In this document: in pieces, positions 1 to 8,030 of the stretch | Layout: the number at the start of each line of letters is the position of its first letter | Position numbering within the stretch: position 1 is the stretch's first letter | DNA from: Phycisphaerales bacterium | Lineage (GTDB): Bacteria > Planctomycetota > Phycisphaerae > Phycisphaerales > UBA1924 | Direction: 5' to 3' | DNA: 64,000 nucleotides | NCBI GenBank assembly: GCA_023382935.1 | Contig: JAHDXL010000001.1 | Location: 469,003-533,002 of the forward strand | The notes under the pieces: generated by a model | Told to the model about the DNA's origin: nothing | Seen by the model: only the letters and a program-made list of their open reading frames with translations | Database searches by the model: none | Program-made: the position numbers and the translations under genes

Positions 1-69
1 CCCCGTAGGGAAGCCCGGCCCGAACAACCCGCCGGCGCCGACGAGACCGACGACGACGCGAGCGAATAG
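1..69 (+). CDS. Possible C-terminal end of a plus-strand protein (partial)
   Basis: A frame open from the first base reads 22 codons to a TAG at 67-69 and ends in an acidic tail, ADETDDDASE. Acidic tails of this kind end several other proteins in this window, so this may be the last part of a gene that starts before the window. It is too short to identify and could be chance. Confidence 0.3.
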   Translation, partial: PRREARPEQPAGADETDDDASE

Positions 70-133
70 CACGCTCGCGCCGGCAATTTGTCTTCCAGGC
101 TGCTGCCCTGCTCGCCAGTTGCAGCGTTGTCAC

Positions 134-159
134 AGCAACCTTCGAAGACGAAGGTTGCT
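134..159. repeat. Dispersed hairpin repeat, copy 1
   Basis: Perfect 11-bp inverted repeat, AGCAACCTTCG and CGAAGGTTGCT, around the tetraloop AAGA. It starts 7 bp beyond the citrate synthase stop codon on the minus strand. Read in that gene's direction it has loop TCTT and is followed by GTGAC, as copy 2 is. There is no T-tract, so it is not a classical intrinsic terminator, but its position suggests transcript end formation or 3' protection. Related copies lie at 14600-14619 and 16448-16471. Confidence 0.7.
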
Positions 160-166
160 GGCGCGC

Positions 167-1297
167 TCACCGCTGGTCCATCGGGATGTATGGCGCGTTG
201 TGCGGGCCGATATACTCGGCCTTGGGGCGGAACAGGCGGTTGTCATGCAACTGCTCGATGATGTGTCCGCTCCACCCCCCGAGGCGCGACATCGCGAACA
301 TCGGCGTGAACAGGTCCAGCCGCAGACCGATGCAGTGGTACGTCGTCGCGCTGTAGAAGTCGACGTTCGGGTAGATCCCCTTGGCCGCCACTTCGCGCTC
401 CATGATCTCCTCGATCCTGCTGCTCTTGATGTACAACTCCTCGTTGCCGGTGTCCTTGGCCAGTTGCGCGGCCAGTTTCTTGAGCGCCAGAGCCCGCGGG
501 TCACGCGTCTTGTAAACGCGGTGCCCGAAGCCCATGATCTTCTCCTTGCGTTCCAATTTGCCCTTGACGTAATCCTCGACCGCGTCGATCGACGGAATCT
601 CATTGAGCATCTTCATCACGCCCTCGTTGGCCCCGCCGTGCAGAGGCCCGCGCAGCGAGCCCAGCGCCCCCGTCAGCGCCGAATACACGTCCGACATGGT
701 CGAAATGATGACCCTGGCGGCAAACGTCGAGTTGTTCAGCCCGTGGTCGGCGTGCAGGATCATGCAGATGTCGAACGCGCGCTCCATCGTGGGCGTCGGC
801 TTCTCCCCGTTGAGCATGTACAGGAAGTTGGCCGCGAATGACAGGGACGGGTCCGGCTCGATGAGGTGCAGCCCACGGCGATAGCGGTCAAAGTGCGCGA
901 TGATCGCCGGCGCCCGCGCCAGGATGAACAGCGACTTGATCCGCGCCGACTCCACGTCGTTCGCGTCCGGGTGCTCATCGTGCATCGACAGCGCCGACAC
1001 CATCGTCCGCAGCACGTGCATCGGCTCGGCCTTCATCGGCAGGGCCATCAGTCGGTTGGCCATGCCCGCCGGAAGGTAGTACCGCGAACGCAGTTCACGC
1101 TGGAACTGCGCCAGTTCGTCCTTCTTGGGCAGACGCCGGTTCCAGAGCAGGTACACCGTTTCCTCGAAGGTGCTCTTCTCGCTCAACTCGCCGATCGGGA
1201 TGCCGACGTATTCCAAGATTCCCTGCTGCCCGTCGATGAAAGACATCTCCGTTTGCGCGGCGACGACACCCTCGAGACCCTTGACGAACGTGCTCAT
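167..1297 (-). CDS. gltA: Citrate synthase
   Basis: Condenses oxaloacetate and acetyl-CoA to citrate in the TCA cycle (cytoplasm). The 376-residue protein is full length for the short bacterial type. It shows HADHGLNNSTF near residue 182, GPLHGGANE with the catalytic-loop His near 220, GFGHRVYK near 257 and the late catalytic Asp in VDFYSA near 312. The ATG at 1297 is preceded by AAGGGAA at ribosome-binding distance. The gene stands alone: the rhomboid gene is divergent and a hairpin repeat follows the stop. Short citrate synthases can also be 2-methylcitrate synthases, but no prp genes are nearby, so citrate synthase is preferred. Confidence 0.95.
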   Translation of the reverse strand: MSTFVKGLEGVVAAQTEMSFIDGQQGILEYVGIPIGELSEKSTFEETVYLLWNRRLPKKDELAQFQRELRSRYYLPAGMANRLMALPMKAEPMHVLRTMVSALSMHDEHPDANDVESARIKSLFILARAPAIIAHFDRYRRGLHLIEPDPSLSFAANFLYMLNGEKPTPTMERAFDICMILHADHGLNNSTFAARVIISTMSDVYSALTGALGSLRGPLHGGANEGVMKMLNEIPSIDAVEDYVKGKLERKEKIMGFGHRVYKTRDPRALALKKLAAQLAKDTGNEELYIKSSRIEEIMEREVAAKGIYPNVDFYSATTYHCIGLRLDLFTPMFAMSRLGGWSGHIIEQLHDNRLFRPKAEYIGPHNAPYIPMDQR

Positions 1298-1431
1298 GCT
1301 CTATTCCCTTGAGTGTGGGACAAGCCCGGGCATCCGACCAAACGCGACAACACCATCCCCTTCGCCCCCGGCTCGAGATGCGATCATAGTGCCCACAAAC
1401 TCCACACTCCACCGACGCGACTCGTGCGACT

Positions 1432-1437
1432 TACCAT
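1432..1437 (+). promoter_or_regulatory. -10-like hexamer for a leaderless rhomboid transcript
   Basis: TACCAT ends exactly 6 nt before the GTG at 1444, and there is no Shine-Dalgarno sequence. Transcription starting 7 nt after a -10 box would begin on the start codon. No convincing -35 is seen. The same arrangement recurs at other genes in the window. Confidence 0.45.
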
Positions 1438-1443
1438 CCGGCC

Positions 1444-2604
1444 GTGCTCATCCCCCTCGGAACCGAACAGGCCGCCCGACGCTCTCCGGTCCTTACCGGC
1501 GTCCTCCTCGCGCTCACGGTCACCGCCCACCTGTTTATGGCCACCCTCACCCACGCCGACCCCGACCTGCACGCCCGCATCCTCGGGCTCTTCAAACTCG
1601 GGGTCGGGACCGACTTCCGCTGGTGGGGACTGTTCACCTGCACCCTCCTGCACGCCAACTGGATCCACCTGGCCGGCAACATGTTCTTCTTCTGGACCTT
1701 CGCCCCGGCCATCGAAGACCGCTTCGGACGCCTCGGCTTCCTGGTCTTTTACCTCGCCGGAGCGGCTGCCTCGAGCGGGGCCCACGCCGCACTTGAATCC
1801 GTCCCGGCGATCGGGGCGTCAGGGGCCATCGCCGCCGTCACCGGGGCCTACCTCGTCCTGTTCCCCTTCACTCGAGTCCGGTGCCTGTGGCTTTTCGGCG
1901 CGACCATCATCCACCCTCCGGCGTGGTGGCTGATCAGTCTCGGCATCGCCTGGAACATCATCGCCCGCGGCCTCGGTGCCGAGCAAGGCGTCGCCCACGT
2001 CGCCCACCTTGCCGGCTACGCCTTCGGCATCGCTGTGCCCATGATCCTCCTCTGGGCCAATGTCTTCCCGCGCCAGCCCTACGACCTCTTCACCTTCTTT
2101 CGACAGGCCCGGCGTCGGCGTGAACTGCGGGCCGCCACCAGCGGACAGAACGCCATCACCCGCCCGGAGCGTGCCGCCGCCCGCCCCAACGACCACACCC
2201 TCGACGCCATTTCAGCCGCCCGCGCCCGCGTGTCCACCTTCATCTCGCAGCGCCGCCTCCCCGAGGCCGCCGACGCCTATCTCGATTTCTGCAACGCCTT
2301 TGCCCATCGCCCCGAACTGCTCACCCTGGCCCGAAACGCACAGTACGAAATCGCGACCTGGTTCTATCGCGAGTCCCGCTATTCCGACGCGGCCGTCGCC
2401 TTCTCTCGCTTCCTCGACGTCTACCCCAACGACCGCGAGGCTGACCCCATCCGCATGCTGCTCGCTCGCACCTATCTGACCCGCCTGGATCGTCCCGCCG
2501 ACGCCCAGCCGCTGCTCGTGCGACTGAGCGAGCAGTCCAGCGACGAGGGCCTGCGTGCCCTTGCCCGTGATGAACTGGCGCACCTCCAACGCACACAGGA
2601 ATGA
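1444..2604 (+). CDS. Rhomboid-family intramembrane serine protease with C-terminal helical repeat tail
   Basis: Predicted inner-membrane protease that cleaves transmembrane segments of substrate proteins. The membrane core covers about residues 15-225. It has the loop motif HANWIHLAGNMFFFW, the nucleophile motif GASGAI near residue 121 and the partner His in AHVAHLAGYAFG on a later helix, so both members of the Ser-His dyad are present. Residues from about 235 to 386 are soluble and rich in TPR-like helix pairs (AADAYLDFCNAFAHRP; DAAVAFSRFLDVYPNDREADP), suggesting a cytosolic protein-interaction tail. The start is GTG, 6 nt after a TACCAT box and without a Shine-Dalgarno sequence. trpF follows after 3 bp. 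Confidence 0.88.
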   Translation: MLIPLGTEQAARRSPVLTGVLLALTVTAHLFMATLTHADPDLHARILGLFKLGVGTDFRWWGLFTCTLLHANWIHLAGNMFFFWTFAPAIEDRFGRLGFLVFYLAGAAASSGAHAALESVPAIGASGAIAAVTGAYLVLFPFTRVRCLWLFGATIIHPPAWWLISLGIAWNIIARGLGAEQGVAHVAHLAGYAFGIAVPMILLWANVFPRQPYDLFTFFRQARRRRELRAATSGQNAITRPERAAARPNDHTLDAISAARARVSTFISQRRLPEAADAYLDFCNAFAHRPELLTLARNAQYEIATWFYRESRYSDAAVAFSRFLDVYPNDREADPIRMLLARTYLTRLDRPADAQPLLVRLSEQSSDEGLRALARDELAHLQRTQE

Positions 2605-2607
2605 CAC

Positions 2608-3246
2608 ATGTCCCGCACGCGCATCAAGATCTGTGGCCTGCGTGACGCCGATGCCCTCGCCGCCGCCGTCGAAGCGGGCGCCGACGCCGTCGGCTTCAAC
2701 CTCATCCCTCAATCCCCCCGCTTCATCGAGCCGGAGGAGGCAACGGAACTGATGTACATGCTCCCGCCAATGGTTACGGCGGTCGGCGTGGTCCGCAATC
2801 TCTCCGTTGATCAATACTGCGAGATTGAGGCCCGCTTCCCCGCGCCCATCATGCAGTTGCACGGCACCGAGCCGGAGAAGACCGTCGCCGCCTGCGGGCC
2901 CGGCATCATCAAGGCCATCCAGTTCCACCCGCAGACCATCGACGCCGATCTGAAGCGGTGGAACGACCTCGACGAGGTCGACGCCATCCTCATCGACGGC
3001 TCGGCGGGCGGAGAGGGCAAGACCTTCGACTGGAACGCCCTAGCACAGAAACTGGAACTGGTCGACAAGCCTGTCTTCCTCGCCGGCGGCCTGACACCCG
3101 ACAACGTCGGCGACGCCATCCGCGCCGTCCGCCCCTACGCCGTCGACGTCGCCTCCGGCGTCGAAACAGCACCGGGCGTCAAAGACCGCGCGAAGATCGA
3201 GGCCTTCTGCCGGGCCGTGGCGGCCGCCGATCAGACTGTTCCCTGA
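2608..3246 (+). CDS. trpF: Phosphoribosylanthranilate isomerase
   Basis: Tryptophan biosynthesis: isomerises N-(5'-phosphoribosyl)anthranilate to the carboxyphenylamino deoxyribulose phosphate. The 212-residue TIM barrel has the usual signatures: KICGL with the catalytic Cys at residue 9, the catalytic Asp in LIDGSAGGEGKTFDW near 130, and phosphate-binding loops FLAGGLTPDNV and VDVASGVE. The ATG at 2608 is preceded by AGGA and lies 3 bp after the rhomboid stop, so the two are cotranscribed. No other trp gene is nearby, so the pathway is scattered in this genome. Confidence 0.95.
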   Translation: MSRTRIKICGLRDADALAAAVEAGADAVGFNLIPQSPRFIEPEEATELMYMLPPMVTAVGVVRNLSVDQYCEIEARFPAPIMQLHGTEPEKTVAACGPGIIKAIQFHPQTIDADLKRWNDLDEVDAILIDGSAGGEGKTFDWNALAQKLELVDKPVFLAGGLTPDNVGDAIRAVRPYAVDVASGVETAPGVKDRAKIEAFCRAVAAADQTVP

Positions 3247-3337
3247 ACCCGGCGTGCCCGACACGCTGCCGCCCGGGAGGCTGAAAGGCTCCACCCCTTC
3301 TCACAGAACCAGCGCCCGGCACCCTGGCAGCCGGTGC

Positions 3338-3811
3338 CTAGTGCGTGCCGGTGCTCCCGAATCCCCCGCCCCCGCGCTCGGTCTCTTCCAACTCAGTCAC
3401 CTCCATGACACGGGCGCGGGCCACCGGAGCAATGACCAGTTGCGCCACTCGTTCGCCGTGGCGCACTGTGTAGGGCTTTTGTCCTAGGTTGATCAAAGCC
3501 ACGAACACCTCGCCGCGGTAATCGGCGTCGATCGTCCCCGGCGCATTGGGCACCGTTACGCCGAACTTCGTCGCCAGCCCCGACCTGGGCCTCACCTGTC
3601 CCTCATACCCCTCCGGCACCGCGACCACGATTCCAATGGGGATTTTCACGATCGCCGCGGGCTGGATGGTCACGCTTTCGGACGTGTGCTCGTGCCGGGG
3701 CAGGCAGGCCGCCAAGTCCAGACCGGCCGCCAGCGGCGAATGGGCCTTGGGCATCGCGGCTCGCGGGTCGAGTTTTACGCATCGCAGCGTGGGTCGATCG
3801 GCTCCAGACAT
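3338..3811 (-). CDS. dut: dUTP diphosphatase
   Basis: Hydrolyses dUTP to dUMP and pyrophosphate, keeping uracil out of DNA and feeding dTMP synthesis. The 157-residue trimeric-type protein has all five motifs: AGLDL near 29, RSGLA at 76-80, GTIDADYRGE at 92-101 with the catalytic Asp, ERVAQLVI near 120, and the Gly-rich C-terminal arm GGGGFGSTG at 147-155. The ATG at 3811 has no Shine-Dalgarno sequence; a TAGCAT box ends 6 nt upstream, so the message is probably leaderless. It converges with trpF. Confidence 0.95.
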   Translation of the reverse strand: MSGADRPTLRCVKLDPRAAMPKAHSPLAAGLDLAACLPRHEHTSESVTIQPAAIVKIPIGIVVAVPEGYEGQVRPRSGLATKFGVTVPNAPGTIDADYRGEVFVALINLGQKPYTVRHGERVAQLVIAPVARARVMEVTELEETERGGGGFGSTGTH

Positions 3812-3817
3812 GGGCCC

Positions 3818-3823
3818 ATGCTA
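3818..3823 (-). promoter_or_regulatory. -10-like hexamer for leaderless dut
   Basis: On the minus strand TAGCAT is followed by the 6-nt spacer GGGCCC and then the dut ATG. Spacing matches that at the rhomboid, metG and other genes here. Confidence 0.45.
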
Positions 3824-3840
3824 GTCCCATGGGACCAGTG

Positions 3841-3865
3841 AAAAAGGCGGGCACGGGCCCGCCTT
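3841..3865 (-). terminator. Intrinsic terminator of the 3909-4211 gene
   Basis: Perfect 9-bp stem AAGGCGGGC/GCCCGCCTT around a 4-nt loop. Read on the minus strand it ends in TTTTT. It lies 44 bp past the stop of the small minus-strand gene and upstream of dut, separating the two transcripts. Confidence 0.8.
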
Positions 3866-3908
3866 CAGGTCTCTTTCGTCATGGCCCGGGCCCTGGCCCG
3901 GATACATC

Positions 3909-4211
3909 TCACGACACCGACGGCGCCCGCTTTTCCAGGCTGCCCAGCATCGCCAGATCCTCTTCATCCAACTCATCTCGCAACTGGTCGAGCACCCGGT
4001 TGAACGCGTCGATGAGCCGCTGCGTGCTGGCGATGGCGTTGTCCATGCTGCTCGCCCCGGTCACCTTTTTCAGGAAATCCGTCTGATTGATCTTGGCCAA
4101 GTTCTGCTCAGATCGGTTCTTCGCCTGGCGCAGCGCCTCCAGAAGTTGCAGGGCCCGGTCCCGCTGCGCCTGTGTTTCAACCATCATTTTCGATCTCTGA
4201 GTCATCGTCAT
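3909..4211 (-). CDS. Small helical protein of unknown function
   Basis: The 100-residue product is almost entirely predicted helix, charged and heptad-like (QRDRALQLLEALRQAKNRSEQ, then IDAFNRVLDQLRDELDEEDL), so a coiled coil is likely. No signal peptide or known motif is seen. I chose the ATG at 4211 because GGAGG lies 8 nt before it; the frame is open further up to 4289, but that part looks non-coding. It has its own terminator. Function not recognised. Confidence 0.6.
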   Translation of the reverse strand: MTMTQRSKMMVETQAQRDRALQLLEALRQAKNRSEQNLAKINQTDFLKKVTGASSMDNAIASTQRLIDAFNRVLDQLRDELDEEDLAMLGSLEKRAPSVS

Positions 4212-4462
4212 GTGCTCGGCCTCCGCCTGTTGGGTCGGTTCAACAGGCAGGGTCATGCACATGGACAGGGTTCGGCCCACCAAAGGCACATTCTCGCAAC
4301 GGCACGGATGGGATCAAGTTCACCAGACCACACCAACGGACTTCCCATAGGATACGTCGCAGTCTCATATCCGCAAGTCCTGCTCTGCCCAGCATCGGTG
4401 TTATGGGAGGATCGTCCACAAAACGCGTGGACAACCCGTGAAAACCGGGACTTGCCGACCCC
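4212..4462. other. Intergenic region with two short inverted repeats
   Basis: Leader of the 3909-4211 gene and 3' region of the dehydratase gene. GCCTGTTG/CAACAGGC at 4225-4248 is a perfect 8-bp stem directly upstream of the GGAGG ribosome-binding site, so it could affect translation. GTCCAC/GTGGAC at 4414-4432 lies 31 bp past the dehydratase stop and lacks a T-tract. No gene is seen. Confidence 0.4.
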
Positions 4463-5935
4463 TCAGGCCGCCACCCGCTGTCCACCCATCTGTGGGACGA
4501 ATCGAGCCATCGCCCGTACAACCCGCTCACCCGAACCCTCCCGGCGCGCCCGGTCCAGGTGCTCGACCATCGCCGCCAGGGTCGCCTCGTCGGGAGCCCA
4601 GGAGTCCCGTAATGCCATGATTCCCGGGTGCGCCGTCGCCCGCAGCGACTCCGCGTCGTACGCCAACTGCTCGTGCAACTTCTCACCCGGGCGAATCCCC
4701 GTGAGAGAGATCTCCATCTCGTTCCAGGCCTCGGGCGCCCGGCCTACAACCGGCTCGAGCCCATGCGCCCGCACAAAGCGCTTCGCCAACTCCACAATCG
4801 ACACCGGCTGCCCCATGTCGAGCACGAAAACCTCGGCCTGCGCCGGCGTCGACAGGCTGGCCGCGTGCACCACCAGCCCCGCCGCCTCGGGAATCGTCAT
4901 GAAGTACCGCGTCATCCGCGCGTCGGTCACCGTCACCGGCCCGCCCTCGGCGATCTGGCTCTCCCAAATCGGCAGCACGCTGCACGCACTGCCCAGCACG
5001 TTGCCGAACCGCACCATGCTCAACTGCGTCGCGCCCCCGCCGCGCCGACCCAGCCCCTGCACGTACATCTCCGCCAGCCGCTTGGTCGCCCCCATCACGC
5101 TCGTCGGATTCACCGCCTTGTCCGACGAAATCAGCACAAACCGCCCCACCCCCGCCTCCATCGCCGCGTCGGCGATCGACCGCGTTCCGAAGAAGTTGTT
5201 CGTTAGCGCGTGCGACGGGTGATCCTCCATCAACGGCACATGCTTGTGCGCCGCCGCGTGGAAGATCAGGTCCGGGCGCGTCTGCTCGACCAACACCCGC
5301 GTCGCCTCGCGGTCCACGACGTCATGGAGCACGGCCCGTCGCGGCACACCGCGATGCGTCGCGCCCAGTGTCCGGTCGATTTCGAACACCGCGTTCTCGG
5401 ACCTGTCGGCCAGCACCAGCAGCGCGGGGTCGAAACTGGCGCACAGCCGTGCGATTTCCGACCCGATCGACCCCCCCGCGCCCGTGATCATCACCCGCGA
5501 CCCGCTGAGCAGGCGCTCCAGTTGCACCCGATCCACGGGATGAGGGCTTCGTCCAACCAGGCTGGCAAGGTCCACCGTCTGCGGTCGTCGCAGCGCGATG
5601 GGAATTGCCTCGCGGCTGAGCAGTTCATCCAGTGGTGGCACCACCCGCGTCCGTACGCCGCACCGAGTCAGGACGGCCCGGATCTCGCGTTCCTGGCCTG
5701 CCAGGGCCCCGGGGAGCGAGATCACCGCCACCGCCGGCCGATGGGCCCGACAGACGCTCTCGAGTTCTCCGAGCCCACCCAGGTCCAGCAGCCTTCCGGG
5801 CGAACGCTGGTCACCCACGTAAACCGCCCCGATTGGGGTAGGCGCTTCCGGCACCACATCCAGTTGCCTAGCCAGCAACTCCACCGTGTCGGGCGTCCCG
5901 ATGAGCAGGCATCGATCGTCGCGCGAGGTTCTCAC
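4463..5935 (-). CDS. CapD/WbpM-like nucleoside-diphosphate-sugar dehydratase lacking the membrane anchor
   Basis: Probably a 4,6-dehydratase/epimerase acting on a UDP-sugar such as UDP-GlcNAc for surface polysaccharide synthesis. An N-terminal Rossmann-like domain (about 1-125) starts with CLLIGTPDTVELL. The catalytic SDR domain (about 140-480) begins with ITGAGGSIGSEI and has FHAAAHKHVPLME, NNFFGT and ISSDKAVNPTSVMGATKR, where SDK with MxxxK replaces the usual YxxxK, as in the WbpM family. WbpM and CapD proteins normally carry four N-terminal transmembrane helices; here none is seen, so the enzyme is probably soluble. The start is a GTG without a clear ribosome-binding site. No other sugar-nucleotide genes adjoin it. 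Confidence 0.82.
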   Translation of the reverse strand: MRTSRDDRCLLIGTPDTVELLARQLDVVPEAPTPIGAVYVGDQRSPGRLLDLGGLGELESVCRAHRPAVAVISLPGALAGQEREIRAVLTRCGVRTRVVPPLDELLSREAIPIALRRPQTVDLASLVGRSPHPVDRVQLERLLSGSRVMITGAGGSIGSEIARLCASFDPALLVLADRSENAVFEIDRTLGATHRGVPRRAVLHDVVDREATRVLVEQTRPDLIFHAAAHKHVPLMEDHPSHALTNNFFGTRSIADAAMEAGVGRFVLISSDKAVNPTSVMGATKRLAEMYVQGLGRRGGGATQLSMVRFGNVLGSACSVLPIWESQIAEGGPVTVTDARMTRYFMTIPEAAGLVVHAASLSTPAQAEVFVLDMGQPVSIVELAKRFVRAHGLEPVVGRAPEAWNEMEISLTGIRPGEKLHEQLAYDAESLRATAHPGIMALRDSWAPDEATLAAMVEHLDRARREGSGERVVRAMARFVPQMGGQRVAA

Positions 5936-6125
5936 GCACCGGCTATCGGTCCCGCCCCGGCCCGGTGCCCACGTTCGCCCACCGCGCCCGGTCCGGGCGC
6001 AAAGCGTGCCTTGGTTGAGTCAAGGCCCGCACTGACGGCAGACCTTGCGAAAGACAGACACCCTTACCGCCCCATCCGCATGGCGGCCCCCTCTGGTAGC
6101 ATGCCGCCCCGAAGGAGTCTTGGCC

Positions 6126-7166
6126 ATGAGCACCGCCCTATCACGTCGGCATTTCGTCGGGCTCAGCGTCGCCTGGGGCGTATCGCTCGCCTCGTCGGCC
6201 CGCGCTTTTCGCGATGACGACCAGATTCTTGGACACGGCTCGCACCGCTACCGGCTCATCCGTGGCTGGGGAGCGGCCGACCCCTCGGCCACGCCTGTCC
6301 GCGACTGCCACGAGATGGTCCAGACCCGCGACGGCCGCCTGTTCATGTTCGGCAACGACACCCGCAACAACATGCTGATCTACAACAGGGACGGGCGGGT
6401 GGTCGGCGCCTGGGGCACCCAGTTTCCCGGCGGACACGGATGCACCTTGGCCGACGAAAACGGCGAGGAGTTCCTCTTCCTGACCGACCCCGATCGACAC
6501 CAGGTCTTCAAGACGACGCTTGATGGACGGATCTTGCTCACGCTCGATGCCCCGCTCGACGCCGAGCCATACACCGACGCCAACAACTACCGCCCGACCG
6601 AGACAGCCGTGGCCCCGAACGGCGACATCTACGTGGCCGACGGATACGGGAGCCAGTACCTGATCCACTACTCGCCCCGGGGGGAACTCAAGGGCGTCTA
6701 CGGCGGACCGGGCGATGCGCAGTTCCGCAACATGCACGGCGTCGCACTCGATACGCGCGACCCGAACAACCCCACGCTCCTGCTCACCGAGCGGGCCGGC
6801 AACCGCTTCGAGCGCTACAGCCTCGATGGCCGGCGCCTCGAGGTCGTCGCCACACCCGGCGCGTGGATCTGCCGCCCGGTGATCCACGGGCACGATCTCT
6901 ACTTCGCGGTCATCATCTCCGGCCTGGCCCAGTGGCAGTCCAACCGCTCCGGCTTCGTGGCCATCCTCGACCGGAACAACCGCGTCGTGTCGTGCCCCGG
7001 CGGACATGAGCCGGTCTACAGGGACGGCCGGCTCCAGCCGCTCGGGCAGTCGCGACCCGACGTGTTCAAGCACCCGCATGACGTGTGCGTCGATCGCGAC
7101 GGGAACCTGTGCGTGCCGCAGTGGAACTCGGGCCGCACCTATCCGCTGAGACTGGAAAGAGTTTGA
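6126..7166 (+). CDS. Tat-exported NHL-type beta-propeller protein
   Basis: Residues 1-27 look like a twin-arginine signal peptide (SRRHFVGLSVAWG followed by SARA). The rest forms six-bladed NHL-type propeller repeats (DGRLFMFGNDTRNNMLIYN; NGDIYVADGYGSQYLIHYS; DGNLCVPQWNSGRTYPLRL), resembling peptidyl-alpha-hydroxyglycine lyase-like or SMP-30-like propellers. A role in binding or lysis in the periplasm is inferred; the catalytic residues could not be assigned. The ATG at 6126 has AAGGAG 8 nt upstream. A longer in-frame start at 6045 was rejected because the Tat signal must be N-terminal. Confidence 0.75.
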   Translation: MSTALSRRHFVGLSVAWGVSLASSARAFRDDDQILGHGSHRYRLIRGWGAADPSATPVRDCHEMVQTRDGRLFMFGNDTRNNMLIYNRDGRVVGAWGTQFPGGHGCTLADENGEEFLFLTDPDRHQVFKTTLDGRILLTLDAPLDAEPYTDANNYRPTETAVAPNGDIYVADGYGSQYLIHYSPRGELKGVYGGPGDAQFRNMHGVALDTRDPNNPTLLLTERAGNRFERYSLDGRRLEVVATPGAWICRPVIHGHDLYFAVIISGLAQWQSNRSGFVAILDRNNRVVSCPGGHEPVYRDGRLQPLGQSRPDVFKHPHDVCVDRDGNLCVPQWNSGRTYPLRLERV

Positions 7167-7297
7167 ATGAGGGGCGACGCCCCACATTCGCACCCCATTT
7201 TGGTGGCAATTCCGCAACTTGGCGTCACAGTTGGGGTGAGCCGAACCCCAGGCTCTGATCCGGGGCGGTCGTTGCTTGTGAAGTTGGGAGGCATCCG

Positions 7298-8011
7298 ATG
7301 TTCCGTTCGTTCGCGCTCATTGCCGTCGCCTCGTGCGCAAGTGCCGCATCGGCTTCGATCTACAACCTTCAGAGCGACTGGAGCGAACTGAGCAACCCCT
7401 TCGGCCCGTGGGGTCTGCGCGAGGGGCTGAACTACCTGCCGCACGTGGACGCCTGGCAGCGCGTGCTCGGCGGGTGGAGCACGTTCCAGCCCGGTTGGGC
7501 ACGTTCGGAAGACGCCAACACCCGGCTGCCGTTCTTCTTCAAGAGTAACGGCTCGGAGACCTTCGGCCATGACTGGAGCGAGGGCGAGGTCGTCGTCCAC
7601 ACCACCGACCCGGGCAACGGCGTCGGCTCGGGACACGCCAACGTCATCTTCACCGTGCAGCAGACCGGCACGCTGTCGGTCACCGGCGGGCTGTGGATCG
7701 GGCGCGACATCGGGCGCTCGATGAACTGGGAAGTCTTCCTCAACGGGACGATCCTGACCGGCGGGTTCCTCGCCTCCGGAGACGCGTACTCGTCGGCCAA
7801 TCCCTTCGAGTTCAACCAAGGCTACGGCGGCACCAACGCCCTGACGAACCTGTCGGTCACGGCCGGCGACGTGCTGGAACTGCGCTTCACGACCCAGACC
7901 AACGCGGGCGACTTCGTGGTCATCGACATGACGGTGGAAAACATCCCGGCGCCCGGGGCTGTGGCTGGGTTGCTGACGATGGGCCTGATGTCCGCGCGCC
8001 GTCGCCGCTGA
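7298..8011 (+). CDS. Exported protein with PEP-CTERM-like sorting tail
   Basis: Starts with a Sec signal peptide (FALIAVASCASAASA, cleavage near residue 19). The mature part is beta-rich, with a carbohydrate-binding-like fold suggested by WIGRDIGRSMNWEVFLNG. The protein ends IPAPGAVAGLLTMGLMSARRRR, that is a PAP motif, a hydrophobic stretch and an Arg cluster, as in the PEP-CTERM sorting tails common in planctomycetes. GGGAGG lies 6 nt before the ATG. Likely surface-attached or processed by an exosortase-type system encoded elsewhere. Molecular function unknown. Confidence 0.75.
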   Translation: MFRSFALIAVASCASAASASIYNLQSDWSELSNPFGPWGLREGLNYLPHVDAWQRVLGGWSTFQPGWARSEDANTRLPFFFKSNGSETFGHDWSEGEVVVHTTDPGNGVGSGHANVIFTVQQTGTLSVTGGLWIGRDIGRSMNWEVFLNGTILTGGFLASGDAYSSANPFEFNQGYGGTNALTNLSVTAGDVLELRFTTQTNAGDFVVIDMTVENIPAPGAVAGLLTMGLMSARRRR

Positions 8012-8030
8012 AGGGGAATGCGGCCAGCGC

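Noticed and set aside
4410-4435. DnaA-box-like TTGTCCACG sequences as a replication origin
   Set aside because: Only two partial matches, no AT-rich stretch and no dnaA, dnaN or parAB genes nearby; they simply form a short hairpin.
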